Positions 8,054-18,115 of a stretch of DNA of 44,165 nucleotides are shown in pieces. The notes beneath the pieces are model-generated. The model made no database searches. It was not told the DNA's origin and saw only the letters and a program-made list of their open reading frames with translations. This DNA comes from Dehalococcoidia bacterium. Lineage in GTDB: Bacteria > Chloroflexota > Dehalococcoidia > Dehalococcoidales > JAUYDJ01. The stretch is from assembly GCA_020353235.1 (NCBI GenBank), contig CP070693.1:150064-194228 (forward strand), read 5' to 3'. Made by a program: the position numbers and the translations under genes. Position 1 is the stretch's first letter. Each line of letters opens with the position of its first letter.

Positions 8054-9481
8054 TTGAAAAATAATCCTATTAAATTCGGTACCGATGGCTGGCGGGGGAT
8101 TATTGCCCAGGACTTCACCTTTGATAATGTGCGGGCTTGTGCCCAGGGGGTGGCTCATTATCTAAGGCAGGCAAATCTGGCCGATAGGGGGCTGATTATC
8201 GGCTATGATACCCGCTTTGCCTCGGAAGATTTTGCGTCAACCGCCGCTGAAGTGGTTGCCGGCAACGGTATTAAAGTCTATCTCTGTCCCAAGCCAACCC
8301 CCACACCGCTGGTGAGCTATGGGGTTCTGGCGCAGAAGGCGGGTGGGGCGATTATTATCACCGCCAGTCATAACGCGGGCAACTGGAACGGCTTTAAATA
8401 CAAGGATGAGCGGGGCTCCAGTGCCCCCGATGAGGTTACCGCCCGCATGGAAGCCCATACCAACCAGGCTCTGGACACCGGGAAAATAGCGCGCTTACTG
8501 CTGTCAGAAGCCCTTTCTCAGGGGTTGATAGAATACTGTGACCTGGACGCGGTCTACTTTGCACAGGTAGGCCGGCTCATCAATCTTGATGAGCTACGCC
8601 GAGCCAAGCTGAAGATAGTAGTTGACGCCATGTATGGCGCCGGGGTGGGCTATCTCAAGGCGTTGCTCGGCGGGGACAACATGGAGGTGGTGGAAATAAA
8701 TGGCGAGCGCAATCCTATCTTCCCCGGGATTCGCCCCGAGCCGATTGCGGTTAATTTAGGCAAGCTCTCGGCGACGATTAAAGAGCAGGGGGCGGGCGTC
8801 GGTCTGGCGACCGATGGTGATGCCGACCGGATGGGGGTGGTTGATGAGAAGGGGGTATTTTTAACTCAGCTTCAGGTCTTTGCCCTGCTTTGTCTCTATT
8901 TCCTGGAGGTGCGCGGAGAGCGCGGCCCGATTGTAAAAACGATAACTTCTTCCAATATGCTCAATCGGATGGGGGAGATGTTTGGCGTGCCGGTGTATGA
9001 AACTGCGGTGGGCTTCAAGTATATTGCCCCCATAATGCTTGCCCGCAAGGCGGTTATCGGTGGGGAGGAGAGCGGTGGCTACGGTTTCCGGGGGCATGTG
9101 CTGGAGCGCGATGGCATTCTGGCCAGCCTCTATTTCCTCGACCTGATACTCAAGACGGGGAAAACCCCCTCCCAGCTTCTGGACTATCTCTACAGCAAGG
9201 TAGGCCCTCACTATTATGAGCGGGTAGATGTGGAGTTTCCCGCCGAGCAGCGGGAGGCGATAACCAACCGGGTTAAAAAGAGCTCACCCAAGACGATTGA
9301 CGGGGTTAAAGTAGCCAAGATAGATACCACCGATGGCTTTCGCTTTGTCCTTGATGATGGCTCTTGGCTGCTCATCAGATTTTCGGGGACCGAGCCACTG
9401 CTACGCATCTACTCGGAAACCGATTCCGCTGACCGTGCCCAGAAACTGCTCAAAATAGGTCAGGAAATCGCCGGGGTTTGA
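8054..9481 (+). CDS. Phosphoglucomutase/phosphomannomutase family protein
   Basis: A 475-residue alpha-D-phosphohexomutase, interconverting hexose-1- and hexose-6-phosphates through a phosphoserine. The four family motifs are in order: IITASHNAGNWNGFKYK with the active-site Ser, the metal-binding TDGDADRMGVVDEKG, the sugar-binding GGEESGGYGF, and the phosphate-binding RFSGTEPLLRIYSE. The N-terminus KFGTDGWRGIIAQDFT is typical. Start is TTG at 8054 with AGGGGATAGGG just upstream. Whether it prefers glucose, mannose or glucosamine phosphate cannot be told from sequence. It is the last gene of the plus-strand run and converges on rpsI. Confidence 0.92.
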   Translation: MKNNPIKFGTDGWRGIIAQDFTFDNVRACAQGVAHYLRQANLADRGLIIGYDTRFASEDFASTAAEVVAGNGIKVYLCPKPTPTPLVSYGVLAQKAGGAIIITASHNAGNWNGFKYKDERGSSAPDEVTARMEAHTNQALDTGKIARLLLSEALSQGLIEYCDLDAVYFAQVGRLINLDELRRAKLKIVVDAMYGAGVGYLKALLGGDNMEVVEINGERNPIFPGIRPEPIAVNLGKLSATIKEQGAGVGLATDGDADRMGVVDEKGVFLTQLQVFALLCLYFLEVRGERGPIVKTITSSNMLNRMGEMFGVPVYETAVGFKYIAPIMLARKAVIGGEESGGYGFRGHVLERDGILASLYFLDLILKTGKTPSQLLDYLYSKVGPHYYERVDVEFPAEQREAITNRVKKSSPKTIDGVKVAKIDTTDGFRFVLDDGSWLLIRFSGTEPLLRIYSETDSADRAQKLLKIGQEIAGV

Positions 9482-9634
9482 AAGAATAGCTTTAAGCCGG
9501 TGACTTGGTAAATCCAAAGTTTTGCATATCCAATAATAGCAAACGTTCAAGAAAAGTCAAGCTTCTTCTGTTACAGCTAATGAAATATAGTTAAGTCAAG
9601 AGAGTCTAATAATTTTTCCTACCCAAGCTAAATT
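9482..9634. other. Intergenic gap between converging genes
   Basis: AT-rich 153-base gap between the phosphomutase (plus) and rpsI (minus). The only hairpin seen is a short imperfect one at 9503-9520 (ACTTGG / CCAAAGT, five-base loop) followed by TTT, which could be a weak terminator for the plus-strand run. No strong terminator was found for the ribosomal run. Confidence 0.3.
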
Positions 9635-10030
9635 TTACCGCTTGGTGTACTGCGGAGCTTTGCGAGCTCGTCTCAGACCGGCTTTCTTTCTTTCTTTAAC
9701 TCTGGGGTCGCGGGTAAGTAGCCCGTTCTCGCGCAGCGCCGGCTTGAAGTTCTCGTTGGCTCTGACTAGGGCGCGGGCAATGCCGTGGGCAATGGCGCCG
9801 TCCTGTCCGGAGATGCCGCCGCCGGCTACTTTAACGATGGCGTTGTACTTGGTTAGGGTCTCGGTAACCTGAAGGGGTTTCAATATCGCTTGGCGGTGCT
9901 CGGGGCGGGGGAACCGTTCCTCATAGGGCATGCCATTGATAATAATTTCCCCCTTGCCCGGTATCAGTCTGACCTGAGCTACCGCTGCCTTACGTCTGCC
10001 CGTGCCGTGAAAATAGCTTTGTTTATCCAT
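9635..10030 (-). CDS. rpsI: 30S ribosomal protein S9
   Basis: Binds 16S rRNA in the head of the small subunit; its basic tail reaches the P-site tRNA. The 131-residue protein begins FHGTGRRKAAVAQVRLIPG, has GGGISGQDGAIAHGIARALV in the middle, and ends in the conserved RKAPQYTKR with the terminal Arg that contacts tRNA. It is the last gene of the ribosomal run, nine bases after rplM, the usual L13-S9 pair. Confidence 0.97.
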   Translation of the reverse strand: MDKQSYFHGTGRRKAAVAQVRLIPGKGEIIINGMPYEERFPRPEHRQAILKPLQVTETLTKYNAIVKVAGGGISGQDGAIAHGIARALVRANENFKPALRENGLLTRDPRVKERKKAGLRRARKAPQYTKR

Positions 10031-10039
10031 TTAACCCCT

Positions 10040-10483
10040 TTAATCCTCTTTCGTTTTGCTATTGCCGGTGCTTACCTGAGCCAGGTGAGGGTGAGTATCA
10101 CCGGTATAGACCCTGAGCTTTTTTATCATTCTAGCCCCCAGCCGGTTATGCGGCAACATGCCCTTGACGGCATGTTCAATCACCCGGGTAGGGTCAGTCT
10201 GCATCATTTCTTCCATGCTGATGCTTTTCAGGGCTCCGGGGTATCCGGAATGCCGGTAGTACATTTTCTGCTTGGTTTTATTACCGCTAACCTGGACCTT
10301 GTCGGCATTGATGACCACCACGAAATCGCCCGCATCCAGATTGCGGCTGAATATCGGCTTGTGCTTGCCCATAAGCAGGCTGGCAGCCTGGGTAGCCAGC
10401 TTGCCCAGGATTTTACCCGAGGCATCAATCACATGCCACTCTCGCTTAATTTCAGATTCTTTGGTAACATAGGTCTTCATCAT
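10040..10483 (-). CDS. rplM: 50S ribosomal protein L13
   Basis: Early-assembling large-subunit protein. The 147-residue sequence has [40 protein letters not shown] and [20 protein letters not shown], all standard for L13. The start has two consecutive ATGs (10483 and 10480). The upstream AAGGTG fits the second slightly better. It overlaps the truA stop by one base, suggesting coupled translation. Confidence 0.97.
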   Translation of the reverse strand: MMKTYVTKESEIKREWHVIDASGKILGKLATQAASLLMGKHKPIFSRNLDAGDFVVVINADKVQVSGNKTKQKMYYRHSGYPGALKSISMEEMMQTDPTRVIEHAVKGMLPHNRLGARMIKKLRVYTGDTHPHLAQVSTGNSKTKED

Positions 10484-11295
10484 TATTCACCTTCAAAACT
10501 ATGCGGGTAGTTTACCCGCATCAGACACAGCCCGTGGCTGGGGGCGGTTGGCCCGGCCAGGCCGGGTTTGCCTGATTCAATGATACTATGAAATTCATCC
10601 TGGCTCATCCGGCCCAGGCCAATCCTGATGAGGCAGCCTACTATATTGCGCACTTGGTGGGGCAGAAATGAGTTGGCCTCGATGTGAAATATGATCAGCT
10701 CTCCATCCCGCTTTACTCCGGCCTGGTACACCTGCCGTACAGTGTTTTTGAGGCTGCCCCCGATGCCACTGGCAAAAGAGATAAAGTCGTGCTGGCCGAT
10801 AAGGTCTTGGCTGGCTTGGTTCATGGCATCAATGTCCAGCAGCTCGCTTAACAGATGGGCAAAGCGGCTCTGGAGTGGGGAGCGGGTGGGGCTATTCAGG
10901 ATATAGTAGTTGTATTCCCGGCTGAGGGCACCGCCCCTAACCCGGAAAAAATCATCGGCTCTATGGGCTGCCCGCACCGCAATATCGGCGGGCAGATAGT
11001 AGTTTAGCCCGCTGGTAAACTTGGACGGGGGGAGGGTTGATTTGGTGCGGAAGCTGACTACCTGTCCCTTGGCATGAACGCCGGCATCAGTCCGGCTGGA
11101 CGCTATTACCCGGATACTATCTCCGGTAAGCTTTTTTAGGGCGGTTTCAAGCTCTTTTTGGATAGTGGGCAGTCCTGCCTGCCACTGGAAGCCGTGATAG
11201 CGTGTGCCATCATATTCCACCATCAGTACTATTTTGGTGGTGGTGACACGGGCGGATTTGTTTATCTCCGGGTTGACTGCTGTCGATACCATCAT
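10483..11295 (-). CDS. truA: tRNA pseudouridine(38-40) synthase
   Basis: Converts uridines 38-40 of the tRNA anticodon arm to pseudouridine. Motifs: [14 protein letters not shown] near residue 27, the catalytic-Asp segment [19 protein letters not shown], and [19 protein letters not shown] near the C-terminus. ATG at 11295 overlaps the rplQ stop (ATGA). With this start the protein is 270 residues with an extra 20 or so at the N-terminus, so a later GTG before [13 protein letters not shown] is possible. Location between rplQ and rplM is common in many bacteria. Confidence 0.95.
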   Translation of the reverse strand: MMVSTAVNPEINKSARVTTTKIVLMVEYDGTRYHGFQWQAGLPTIQKELETALKKLTGDSIRVIASSRTDAGVHAKGQVVSFRTKSTLPPSKFTSGLNYYLPADIAVRAAHRADDFFRVRGGALSREYNYYILNSPTRSPLQSRFAHLLSELLDIDAMNQASQDLIGQHDFISFASGIGGSLKNTVRQVYQAGVKRDGELIIFHIEANSFLPHQVRNIVGCLIRIGLGRMSQDEFHSIIESGKPGLAGPTAPSHGLCLMRVNYPHSFEGE

Positions 11296-11645
11296 TCGAT
11301 TAACTCAAGCTGGACCATAGGGGCGCCATCGCCCAGTCTGGGTCCTAATTTAGTAATACGGGTATATCCGCCGGAGCGCTCGGCATATTTGGTGGCCAGC
11401 TCACTGAACACCTTCTCGGTCACCCCTTCGTCCAGAATAAAGGACAGTGCCTGGCGACGGGCGTGAAGGCTGCCTGCTTTGCCCAGGGTAACCATCTTCT
11501 CCGCCAGGCCGCGCACCTCTTTTGCCTTGGCTTCGGTAGTGGTAATCTTGCCGTAGTTTAACAGGTCGGTTACCAGATTCCGCAACAGCGACCGGCGGTG
11601 GCCGGAAGACCGGCTCAATTTTCTACCGGCTACCTTATGTCTCAT
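11292..11645 (-). CDS. rplQ: 50S ribosomal protein L17
   Basis: Large-subunit protein near the exit tunnel. I start it at ATG 11645, giving the canonical [18 protein letters not shown] and 117 residues. The frame is open further upstream inside rpoA, but that part does not match L17. [20 protein letters not shown] is also conserved. It overlaps the rpoA end by 11 bases and the truA start by four. Confidence 0.95.
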   Translation of the reverse strand: MRHKVAGRKLSRSSGHRRSLLRNLVTDLLNYGKITTTEAKAKEVRGLAEKMVTLGKAGSLHARRQALSFILDEGVTEKVFSELATKYAERSGGYTRITKLGPRLGDGAPMVQLELIE

Positions 11646-12636
11646 CGGTCTCCTCTTCGGGTGGGGCGGGTTCTTCTTCCGCCGCGGGCTCAATGGGCTC
11701 GATAGCCTGTGTGCTCAGGGAGAGGTCCAGAGACTCCAGGCGTTCTTTTATTTCTTCCAGGGACTTCTGCCCGAAATTTCGCAGCCGGAGCAGGTCTTTC
11801 TCCTCTCGGCTGATGAGTTCCCCGACAGTGGCGATGTTAGCTCGCCTTAAGCAATTAATGGTGCGCACTGATAAATCAAGCTGTTCTACGGGCATATTGT
11901 ATTTCTCTTCGGGGATGGACAGGCGGAAGGCCTCCTTTTCCATCTCCAGCTGGGAAACCTCGGCGTATTCGGCAAACGGGGCAAGTTGCTTTATCATGAT
12001 GTCGGCGGCTTGGCTGAGTGCGTCTACCGGGGAAATGGTGCCGTCAGTCCATATCTCCAGAAACAGGCGCTCGCGGCTGAACTCCTGCCCGATGTGGGTC
12101 GGCTCAACGGTGAAGTTGACCTTCTGTATCGGGGTGAAGATACTGTCTATGGGGATAGTATCTATGGGGGGGTTATCACTGGAGATCGCTTCTTGATAGC
12201 CGGTACCCAGTTCCACGTCCAGCTCGACATAGAGCCTGGCTTCTGCTGAATCCAGAGTGGCCAGATAGAGCTCAGGGTTGGCAATTTCAAAGTCCACCGA
12301 GGGCTTGATGTCAGCGGCGGTAATCCGTCCCGCTCCTTCCATCTCCAGGGTTAGCTTAGCCGGTTGGCCGGAGAGTGATTTCAGCCTCAGCGCCTTCACA
12401 TTGAGCAGAAACTCGGTGGTATCCTCTTTTACATGAGGGATGGTGGAGAACTCGTGGTGAATACCCTCAATCTTAACCCGGGTTACCGCTGCCCCGGGGA
12501 GGTAACCAAGCAACACCCGACGCAAGGCGTTACCGAGGGTATTGCCAAAGCCCTTTTCCAGTGGCTCGACTAGAAAGCGGCCCGAGTTCGGGCTGCTTTC
12601 CACGCACTCAATTTTGGCTATTACCAGGGAGGACAA
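11635..12636 (-). CDS. rpoA: DNA-directed RNA polymerase subunit alpha
   Basis: Alpha subunit of RNA polymerase. The N-terminal assembly domain shows [20 protein letters not shown] and the C-terminal domain shows [16 protein letters not shown] and [19 protein letters not shown]. The Arg of SVRTINCL corresponds to the UP-element-binding Arg265 of E. coli. An ATG at 12672 is in frame, but AAAGGAGG (minus strand, at 12644-12651) lies seven bases before TTG at 12636, which I take as the start (333 residues). After the CTD there is an acidic, Pro-rich tail of about 20 residues ([17 protein letters not shown]) not present in typical alpha subunits. Confidence 0.96.
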   Translation of the reverse strand: MSSLVIAKIECVESSPNSGRFLVEPLEKGFGNTLGNALRRVLLGYLPGAAVTRVKIEGIHHEFSTIPHVKEDTTEFLLNVKALRLKSLSGQPAKLTLEMEGAGRITAADIKPSVDFEIANPELYLATLDSAEARLYVELDVELGTGYQEAISSDNPPIDTIPIDSIFTPIQKVNFTVEPTHIGQEFSRERLFLEIWTDGTISPVDALSQAADIMIKQLAPFAEYAEVSQLEMEKEAFRLSIPEEKYNMPVEQLDLSVRTINCLRRANIATVGELISREEKDLLRLRNFGQKSLEEIKERLESLDLSLSTQAIEPIEPAAEEEPAPPEEETDET

Positions 12637-12701
12637 AACGTTACCTCCTTTTAGCCCATTATCAAGGCTCATTTATTTTGCCTCAATACCCTTTCTTCAG
12701 C

Positions 12702-13325
12702 CTAGCGCGAGTAGTATTCCACAATTGCCTTAGCGTCAATTTTGGCCTCAATCTGGTCCGGGGTGGGCAGGGATAAGACTTGCCCCGCTAGCTTCTTTTT
12801 ATCCAGGCTGAGCCAGTCAGGTGCAGTTTTGCCCTTGATGCTCTCCACCAGCTGTTTATAATACTCAGTCTTGGTACCGGGTTCGGGCCAGCTGATTTTA
12901 TCGCCCTCTTTGACCAGGCAGGAGGGGATGTTGGTCTTGCGTTCATTTAACATAATGTGTCCATGCTCGACCAGCTGGCGGGCTTGGCGGCGGGAGTCGG
13001 CAAATCCAAGGCGGTAGACCACATTGTCCAACCGCCTCTCCAGGAGCACCAGCATATTTTCGCCGGTGATACCGGGCTGCCTCTCCGCTTCCGCGAACAG
13101 GCGGCGGAACTGCCTCTCCATGATGGAGTAGGTATAGCGGGCTTTCTGCTTCTCTCTTAGCTGCAGAGCCCGGTCTGAGATGCGGCGTCGCGAGGCGGCA
13201 TGTTGCCCCGGGGGCGCACTCCGCTTGTCTAGGATGCAGTTAGTAATACACTTCTCGCCCTTAAGCATTAATTTATCACTGCTTCGGCGACATAATCGAC
13301 AGGATGGTCCAGTATACTTTGCCAT
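12702..13325 (-). CDS. rpsD: 30S ribosomal protein S4, zinc-binding type
   Basis: Primary 16S rRNA-binding assembly protein. The 207-residue sequence has the S4 RNA-binding domain RRLDNVVYRLGFADSRRQAR and QLVEHGHIMLNERK. The N-terminus carries CRLC at residues 9-12 and Cys at 26 and 30 (KCITNC), the zinc-finger version of S4. A 65-base gap separates it from rpoA. Confidence 0.97.
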   Translation of the reverse strand: MAKYTGPSCRLCRRSSDKLMLKGEKCITNCILDKRSAPPGQHAASRRRISDRALQLREKQKARYTYSIMERQFRRLFAEAERQPGITGENMLVLLERRLDNVVYRLGFADSRRQARQLVEHGHIMLNERKTNIPSCLVKEGDKISWPEPGTKTEYYKQLVESIKGKTAPDWLSLDKKKLAGQVLSLPTPDQIEAKIDAKAIVEYYSR

Positions 13326-13334
13326 TAACTACCT

Positions 13335-13730
13335 CTAAACCCTTCTTCGCTTTGGGGGACGGCAACCGTTGTGCGGCACTGGGGTCACATCCCTGATGCC
13401 GGTAATGTAAAGCCCGGCCCCCTGTAGAGCCCGAATCGCCGCCTCACGACCGCTACCCGGACCCTTAACAAAAACCTCTATCTGGCGCAGTCCGTGTTCC
13501 ATACCTTTGCGGGCGGCATCGCGAGCCGCCAGCTGCGCCGCGTAGGGGGTACCTTTGCGTGAGCCCTTAAAGCCAGCTGTTCCTGAGCTTCCCCAGGCGA
13601 TAACATTCCCCTCTTGGTCGGTGAGTGTCACTATGGTGTTGTTAAAAGTAGCTTGGACATAGGCTTTCCCGGTAGGAACTGACTTTCGTTCCCGTCTTCT
13701 TCTGGCTTTAACTCTTTTCTTGGGCGACAT
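13335..13730 (-). CDS. rpsK: 30S ribosomal protein S11
   Basis: Small-subunit platform protein near the E site and the Shine-Dalgarno cleft. Conserved segments are [37 protein letters not shown] and the C-terminal [18 protein letters not shown]. At 131 residues it is standard. The rpsM-rpsK-rpsD-rpoA-rplQ order is the classical alpha operon. Confidence 0.97.
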   Translation of the reverse strand: MSPKKRVKARRRRERKSVPTGKAYVQATFNNTIVTLTDQEGNVIAWGSSGTAGFKGSRKGTPYAAQLAARDAARKGMEHGLRQIEVFVKGPGSGREAAIRALQGAGLYITGIRDVTPVPHNGCRPPKRRRV

Positions 13731-13756
13731 TTTTACTCCTCTAAATAGTTAACTCT

Positions 13757-14146
13757 TTACTTCTTGGTCATGCCTCGCTTCTGCCCTCTGCCGGCGACTG
13801 TCTTGCGCGGGCCGCGCTTGGTGCGGGCATTAGTCCGGGTGCGTTGCCCCCTCGCTGGCAGGCTGTGGCGGTGCCGGACACCGCGGTAACTGCCAATCTC
13901 AATAAGGCGCTTGATATTGAGGGTAACCTCTTTTCTCAGCTTGCCTTCGGTATTATACTCCCGGTCAATAATCTCACGCAGGCGGTTAACCTCTTCCTCG
14001 GTAAGCTGGTCGGCCTTGGTATCATAGCTGACGCCAGCCTGGTCCAGCACTACCCGGCTTAAGGTAGAACCAATGCCGTGGATGTACTGCAGTGAGATCC
14101 AGATCGGTTTATTTTTCGGTATGTCGACTCCGGCGATACGTGGCAT
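13757..14146 (-). CDS. rpsM: 30S ribosomal protein S13
   Basis: Small-subunit head protein making the intersubunit bridge to L5 and touching P-site t[23 protein letters not shown] and [20 protein letters not shown] are diagnostic, with the basic tail [18 protein letters not shown]. Its 129 residues are normal. GGAGGG lies just upstream of the ATG. Confidence 0.97.
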   Translation of the reverse strand: MPRIAGVDIPKNKPIWISLQYIHGIGSTLSRVVLDQAGVSYDTKADQLTEEEVNRLREIIDREYNTEGKLRKEVTLNIKRLIEIGSYRGVRHRHSLPARGQRTRTNARTKRGPRKTVAGRGQKRGMTKK

Positions 14147-14161
14147 TAAATACCCTCCTGT

Positions 14162-14275
14162 TTAGCCTTGCCGCTGTTTATGTCTGGGATTGGAACAGAT
14201 AACCCGGACCACGCCGCGGCGCTTTATTATCTTGCATTTATCACACCTGACTTTAACTGAAGCTTTAACTTTCAT
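14162..14275 (-). CDS. rpmJ: 50S ribosomal protein L36
   Basis: A 37-residue gene found by translating the gap between infA and rpsM. The product begins [20 protein letters not shown] and continues [17 protein letters not shown]. It has the zinc set CxxC...C...H of the metal-binding L36 form. Two ATGs are adjacent (14278 and 14275); the second gives the canonical start. The stop TAA is at 14162-14164. Position between infA and rpsM is the usual one. Confidence 0.95.
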   Translation of the reverse strand: MKVKASVKVRCDKCKIIKRRGVVRVICSNPRHKQRQG

Positions 14276-14286
14276 CATAAATCCTG

Positions 14287-14505
14287 TTATTTAAAGCGAT
14301 AGGTTATTCTACCTCGATTCAGGTCATAGGGAGAGAGCTCAATCAACACCCGGTCACCAGCCAGTATTTTAATGTAGTGCATTCTTATCTTGCCCGAGAT
14401 GTGAGCTAGGACCCGGTGTCCGTTGGGCAAATCAACTCGAAACATGCCATTGGGTAGAGACTCCACTACGGTTCCCTCAACCTGAATCGCTTCCTTCTTA
14501 GCCAT
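14287..14505 (-). CDS. infA: Translation initiation factor IF-1
   Basis: Binds the A site of the 30S subunit during initiation. The 72-residue OB-fold protein reads [20 protein letters not shown] at the start and ends [16 protein letters not shown], with [20 protein letters not shown] between. It is three bases after adk. The methionine aminopeptidase gene that often sits between adk and infA is missing here. Confidence 0.97.
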   Translation of the reverse strand: MAKKEAIQVEGTVVESLPNGMFRVDLPNGHRVLAHISGKIRMHYIKILAGDRVLIELSPYDLNRGRITYRFK

Positions 14506-14508
14506 GGA

Positions 14509-15174
14509 TTATGCTCGTCTAGCTCGAGACTCCTCCCGGATAACCGCCATTATTCTCCGGCTAACTTTATCTATACCCCCCTCCCCATCTATCTCCACCA
14601 GCTTACCGGCGGCGGTATAATAGTCGATAAGTGGGGCCGTCTCGCTAAAATAGACCTCCAGGCGTTTTTTTACCGCTTGGGGGGTATCGTCGGGTCGCTG
14701 GTAAAGTTCACCGCCACACTTATCGCATTTACCCTCACTCTCAGAGGGGGAGTTTACTATGTTATACGGAGCCTGACAATTTCGGCAGACCCACCGCTGG
14801 CTGAGCCGGCGCAGCAGCTCTGCTTCAGTGATCTTGATATATATTACCCGGTCTATGGACTTAAACTGCTCGGCTAGGGCCCTGTCTAGTGCCTTCGCCT
14901 GGGCTTGAGTCCGCGGGAAGCCGTCCAGTATTACTCCCCGCGCACAGTCCGGGGCGGCCAGGCGCTCCAGAACGACACGTATGGTCAGCTCATCGGGGAC
15001 CAGTGTTCCCCGGGCCACATGGGCGCCAACCTGTGTGCCTAGTTCAGTTTCCGCTTCCATTGCCTGCCGGAACAGGTCACCGGTAGCAACGTGGGCCAGA
15101 TTCAGTTCCCTGGCCACATTGGCCGCTTGTGTTCCCTTGCCGGCTCCGGGAGCGCCTAAAAATATAATATACAC
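14509..15174 (-). CDS. adk: Adenylate kinase, zinc-containing LID type
   Basis: Catalyses ATP + AMP to two ADP. P-loop LGAPGAGKGTQAANVA is at the N-terminus, ILDGFPRTQAQAKALD carries the AMP-site Arg, and the LID domain holds CRNCQAPYN and CDKCGGEL, a four-Cys zinc site found in many Gram-positive and other long-type enzymes. At 221 residues it is the long form. It lies eight bases after secY and ends three bases before infA, as in many spc operons. Confidence 0.96.
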   Translation of the reverse strand: MYIIFLGAPGAGKGTQAANVARELNLAHVATGDLFRQAMEAETELGTQVGAHVARGTLVPDELTIRVVLERLAAPDCARGVILDGFPRTQAQAKALDRALAEQFKSIDRVIYIKITEAELLRRLSQRWVCRNCQAPYNIVNSPSESEGKCDKCGGELYQRPDDTPQAVKKRLEVYFSETAPLIDYYTAAGKLVEIDGEGGIDKVSRRIMAVIREESRARRA

Positions 15175-15182
15175 CTTTTCGC

Positions 15183-16499
15183 CTATTTAATAAAACCTTC
15201 GTAGCGCCGCATTACCAGCTGCGCTTCTAATTGCTTCATGGTGTCTAAAGCGACACCAACCATAATAAGTAGCCCCATACTGGAAAGCTGTATCACCTGA
15301 ATATTGGTAAACTCTCGTGCCGCGAAGGGCATTATGGCGACCACGGCCAGAAAGAGGGCACCGCCCCAGGTAATACGTTTGATTACATTATTCAGGAAAT
15401 TGGTGGTCTGGCGTCCCGGTCTGATGCCGGGGATAAATCCTCCCTGCCGCTGCAGGACACCGGGCAGGTCCTGTTGCTGAAATACTATCATTGTCCAGAA
15501 GAAGGTAAAGCCAATCACCATAAAGAAGTAGAGACCCCAGTAAAATAGCCCCATCGGCAGTGGTGCCAGCGGGTCAAATAAGGTCATAATCCAGTTAGCA
15601 AAGTTGGGGTCAGCCCCGGTGGGATTGGCGAAGTAGCTGGCGACAATGCTGGGGAAAATTACCACTGACATGGCGAAGATGAGGGGAATCATGCCGGCGG
15701 TGTTTACCCGCAGTGGCAGGTGGGTAGCCCCGGCCTGCCTCAGCATACGGCTCCCCCGGATGACGGTACGGGCATATTGAATCGGAATACGGCGGTGAGC
15801 CTCGGTAAAGATAACAATCAGGGCAATGGTAGCTATGGCAATGACGATATACATTGCCAGACCGAGGAAGTTTTCCCGGGCCAGGAAGCCTTGGCCAATC
15901 ATCTGCGGTAGGCCGGCCACAATGCCGGCAAAGATTATCATCGAGATACCGTTACCAATGCCATATTCAGTGATAAGTTCACCCAGCCAGACACAGAACA
16001 TAGTACCGGCAATCAGCGACAGCACGATGGCGGCGGTGGGTAGAAAACCGGTACCGCTGACCACACCCTCTCGCTGGAGAAAGACGAGCTGCCCGTAGCC
16101 CTGTATGCCAGCTAAGGGCACGGTGATCCAGTGGGTAATCAGGTTGATCTTATGCTGTCCCGCTTCCCCCTCGGCGGCAATCGCCTGCAGGCGGGGGATA
16201 ACCGGTACCAGCAGCATCATAATAATAGAGGCGGTGATGTAGGGGAAAACCCCCATTGCCGCCACACTGAAGTTCCTCAGGGCACCGCCGCTGAACATGT
16301 CCAGCATGCCCAGCATGGCGTTGCGCTCAAAGAGCTGCTGCAGGGCAGTCGGCTCAACACCGGGCAGAGTGACATGAGCCACCAGGCGGAAGATTATCAG
16401 CAGGCTTACGGTGATAATAATCCGCCGTCTCAAGTCAGGCAGACTGAAGGCGTCAACCATCGCCTGCAGTAGTTTCGGTCTACCCTGTCTTGGCCTCAT
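15183..16499 (-). CDS. secY: Protein translocase subunit SecY
   Basis: Central channel of the Sec translocon in the cytoplasmic membrane. The 438-residue protein has about ten hydrophobic segments and SecY motifs including [39 protein letters not shown], and the cytoplasmic C5-loop segment [21 protein letters not shown] inside the end of rplO lies seven bases before the ATG; the two genes overlap by 20 bases. SecE and SecG are not in the window. Confidence 0.97.
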   Translation of the reverse strand: MRPRQGRPKLLQAMVDAFSLPDLRRRIIITVSLLIIFRLVAHVTLPGVEPTALQQLFERNAMLGMLDMFSGGALRNFSVAAMGVFPYITASIIMMLLVPVIPRLQAIAAEGEAGQHKINLITHWITVPLAGIQGYGQLVFLQREGVVSGTGFLPTAAIVLSLIAGTMFCVWLGELITEYGIGNGISMIIFAGIVAGLPQMIGQGFLARENFLGLAMYIVIAIATIALIVIFTEAHRRIPIQYARTVIRGSRMLRQAGATHLPLRVNTAGMIPLIFAMSVVIFPSIVASYFANPTGADPNFANWIMTLFDPLAPLPMGLFYWGLYFFMVIGFTFFWTMIVFQQQDLPGVLQRQGGFIPGIRPGRQTTNFLNNVIKRITWGGALFLAVVAIMPFAAREFTNIQVIQLSSMGLLIMVGVALDTMKQLEAQLVMRRYEGFIK

Positions 16500-16944
16500 G
16501 GCCTATCTCCTCCACTTTACCTCCGGCGGCTTCAATCTTGGCTTTAGCCGACGCCGAGAACTTGTTTGCTTTCACTGAGAGGGGGTGTTTCAGATCACCC
16601 TCGCCCAGTATCTTGACTGGCTGGCGGAGCGACTTTATCACCCCGGCGGCGACTAGCTTTTCCGGGGTTACCTTGCTCCCCGTCTTAAATTGGTTCAGCC
16701 GGTCGATATTAACCAGGTTATACTCGATTCGGAAGGGGTTGGTGAAGCCCCGTTTCTGCGGCAGGCGCTTGATTAAGGGCAGCTGCCCACCCTCAAAGCC
16801 GGGGCGCATTTTGTAGCCGGAACGGGACTTCTGCCCCTTCGAGCCTCGCCCGCTGTAGGTGCCGTAACCGCTACCATCCCCCCGCCCGACTCGTTTTCGG
16901 TCTTTCTTGGCGCCAGGGACGGGGGCTAGTTCATCCTGCCTCAT
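16480..16944 (-). CDS. rplO: 50S ribosomal protein L15
   Basis: Late-assembling large-subunit protein. [40 protein letters not shown] and [16 protein letters not shown] are diagnostic. At 154 residues it is typical. It overlaps rpmD by 14 bases and secY by 20. Confidence 0.96.
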   Translation of the reverse strand: MRQDELAPVPGAKKDRKRVGRGDGSGYGTYSGRGSKGQKSRSGYKMRPGFEGGQLPLIKRLPQKRGFTNPFRIEYNLVNIDRLNQFKTGSKVTPEKLVAAGVIKSLRQPVKILGEGDLKHPLSVKANKFSASAKAKIEAAGGKVEEIGHEAKTG

Positions 16945-17125
16945 CGTCTGCCTCCTCCACTCTGACCAGGTGCTTCACCTTCTCAATCATGCCCCGAATT
17001 GACCTGGAGTCACTGTGGGTAACGCTCTGATTCAGCCGACGAAAACCGAGTGCCTTCAGGGTCTTCTTTTGCGGCTCTTTAGCACCGATGCCGCTCTTTA
17101 TCTGGGTGATGCGAAGCTTAGTCAC
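16931..17125 (-). CDS. rpmD: 50S ribosomal protein L30
   Basis: Small large-subunit protein. I start it at GTG 17125, six bases after GGGAG, giving 64 residues that begin [20 protein letters not shown], the canonical L30 form. The frame continues upstream inside rpsE, but those codons do not match L30. It overlaps the rpsE stop by eight bases. [17 protein letters not shown] is the typical C-terminal helix and strand. Confidence 0.94.
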   Translation of the reverse strand: MTKLRITQIKSGIGAKEPQKKTLKALGFRRLNQSVTHSDSRSIRGMIEKVKHLVRVEEADDEAG

Positions 17126-17726
17126 CACTTTCTCCCGGTTCTTCTTCCTTCTCTTCGATATCTTCAACTTTATCTATGTCTTTATCGATAACCTTCTCTG
17201 CCGAAGGCGGTTTCTCGCTGGTTTTAGTCACCGTTGATTTCCGTTTGCCTATTTCTTTTTTCGGTTCTTTCAGCTGATTTAAGGCGATTATGGTCGCCTT
17301 GGCGACGTTAATTCGGTTCGGGCTGCCCAGAGATTTGGTCAGGATATCCTTGACGCCGGCGGCCTCCATAATAGGTCGGATGCTGCTGCCGGCGATGATA
17401 CCGGTGCCCGGTGCCGCCGGTCTCAGCAGCACCTTGGCGGCGCCAAATTTAACCACTGTCTCGTAGGGGATGGTAGACCCGGCCAGGGAGACTTTAATCA
17501 GGTTCTTCTTGGCATTGGCGCTGGCCTTGTTAATGGCTGAGGGCACCTCGTTGGCTTTACCCATGCCCACGCCGACATAACCGTTGCTGTCTCCGGTGAC
17601 CACCAGGGCACTGAAGCTGAGCCGTTTGCCGCCTTTTACCACTTTGGCGACACGGTTAATGTGGACCAGCTTATCGCTCAGTGCCAGTTCGTTGGGGTCT
17701 ATGTCAACACCAGTTTTCGGATTCAT
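17118..17726 (-). CDS. rpsE: 30S ribosomal protein S5 with acidic C-terminal tail
   Basis: Small-subunit protein of the decoding region, with helicase-like function at mRNA entry. [37 protein letters not shown] and [20 protein letters not shown] are diagnostic. After about residue 160 there is a tail of roughly 40 residues rich in Lys, then Glu and Asp ([19 protein letters not shown]), beyond the usual S5 length of about 165-170. Confidence 0.96.
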   Translation of the reverse strand: MNPKTGVDIDPNELALSDKLVHINRVAKVVKGGKRLSFSALVVTGDSNGYVGVGMGKANEVPSAINKASANAKKNLIKVSLAGSTIPYETVVKFGAAKVLLRPAAPGTGIIAGSSIRPIMEAAGVKDILTKSLGSPNRINVAKATIIALNQLKEPKKEIGKRKSTVTKTSEKPPSAEKVIDKDIDKVEDIEEKEEEPGESGD

Positions 17727-17746
17727 CTTATTACCAATCCCTTTGC

Positions 17747-18115
17747 TTAGAATTTCAAGCCCTCTTTTCGGGCTGCCTCGGCGAGAGCTTTAACCCTGCC
17801 GTGATACTTATAGCCTCCGCGGTCAAAAACCACCCCGCTTATTTCCTGGCCCAAGGCGCGCTTGGCGATTAGCGCGCCAACCAGCTTGGCTTTTTCGCTT
17901 TTGGCCTTGCCGTTGGCCTCGGCTTTTATTTCCTGGTCAAGGGTTGAGGCCACGGCAAGGGTGTTTCCGTTTGAATCATCAATAACCTGGGCATAAATAT
18001 GGTTCAGACTGCGGTAAACACACAGGCGCGGCTTGGTGCTAATGCCCTTTACTTTAGCCCTGACCCGGGCGTGTCTTCGCTTGCGGGCTAGTTGTTTGGT
18101 CGCACTGGCTATCAT
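17747..18115 (-). CDS. rplR: 50S ribosomal protein L18
   Basis: Binds 5S rRNA with L5. [37 protein letters not shown] and [20 protein letters not shown] identify it. The 122 residues are standard. ATG at 18115 overlaps the rplF stop by four bases. Confidence 0.96.
   Translation of the reverse strand: MIASATKQLARKRRHARVRAKVKGISTKPRLCVYRSLNHIYAQVIDDSNGNTLAVASTLDQEIKAEANGKAKSEKAKLVGALIAKRALGQEISGVVFDRGGYKYHGRVKALAEAARKEGLKF

Noticed and set aside
9890-10510. 206-codon plus-strand open frame
   Set aside because: Antisense to rpsI and rplM; the real proteins are unmistakable on the other strand.
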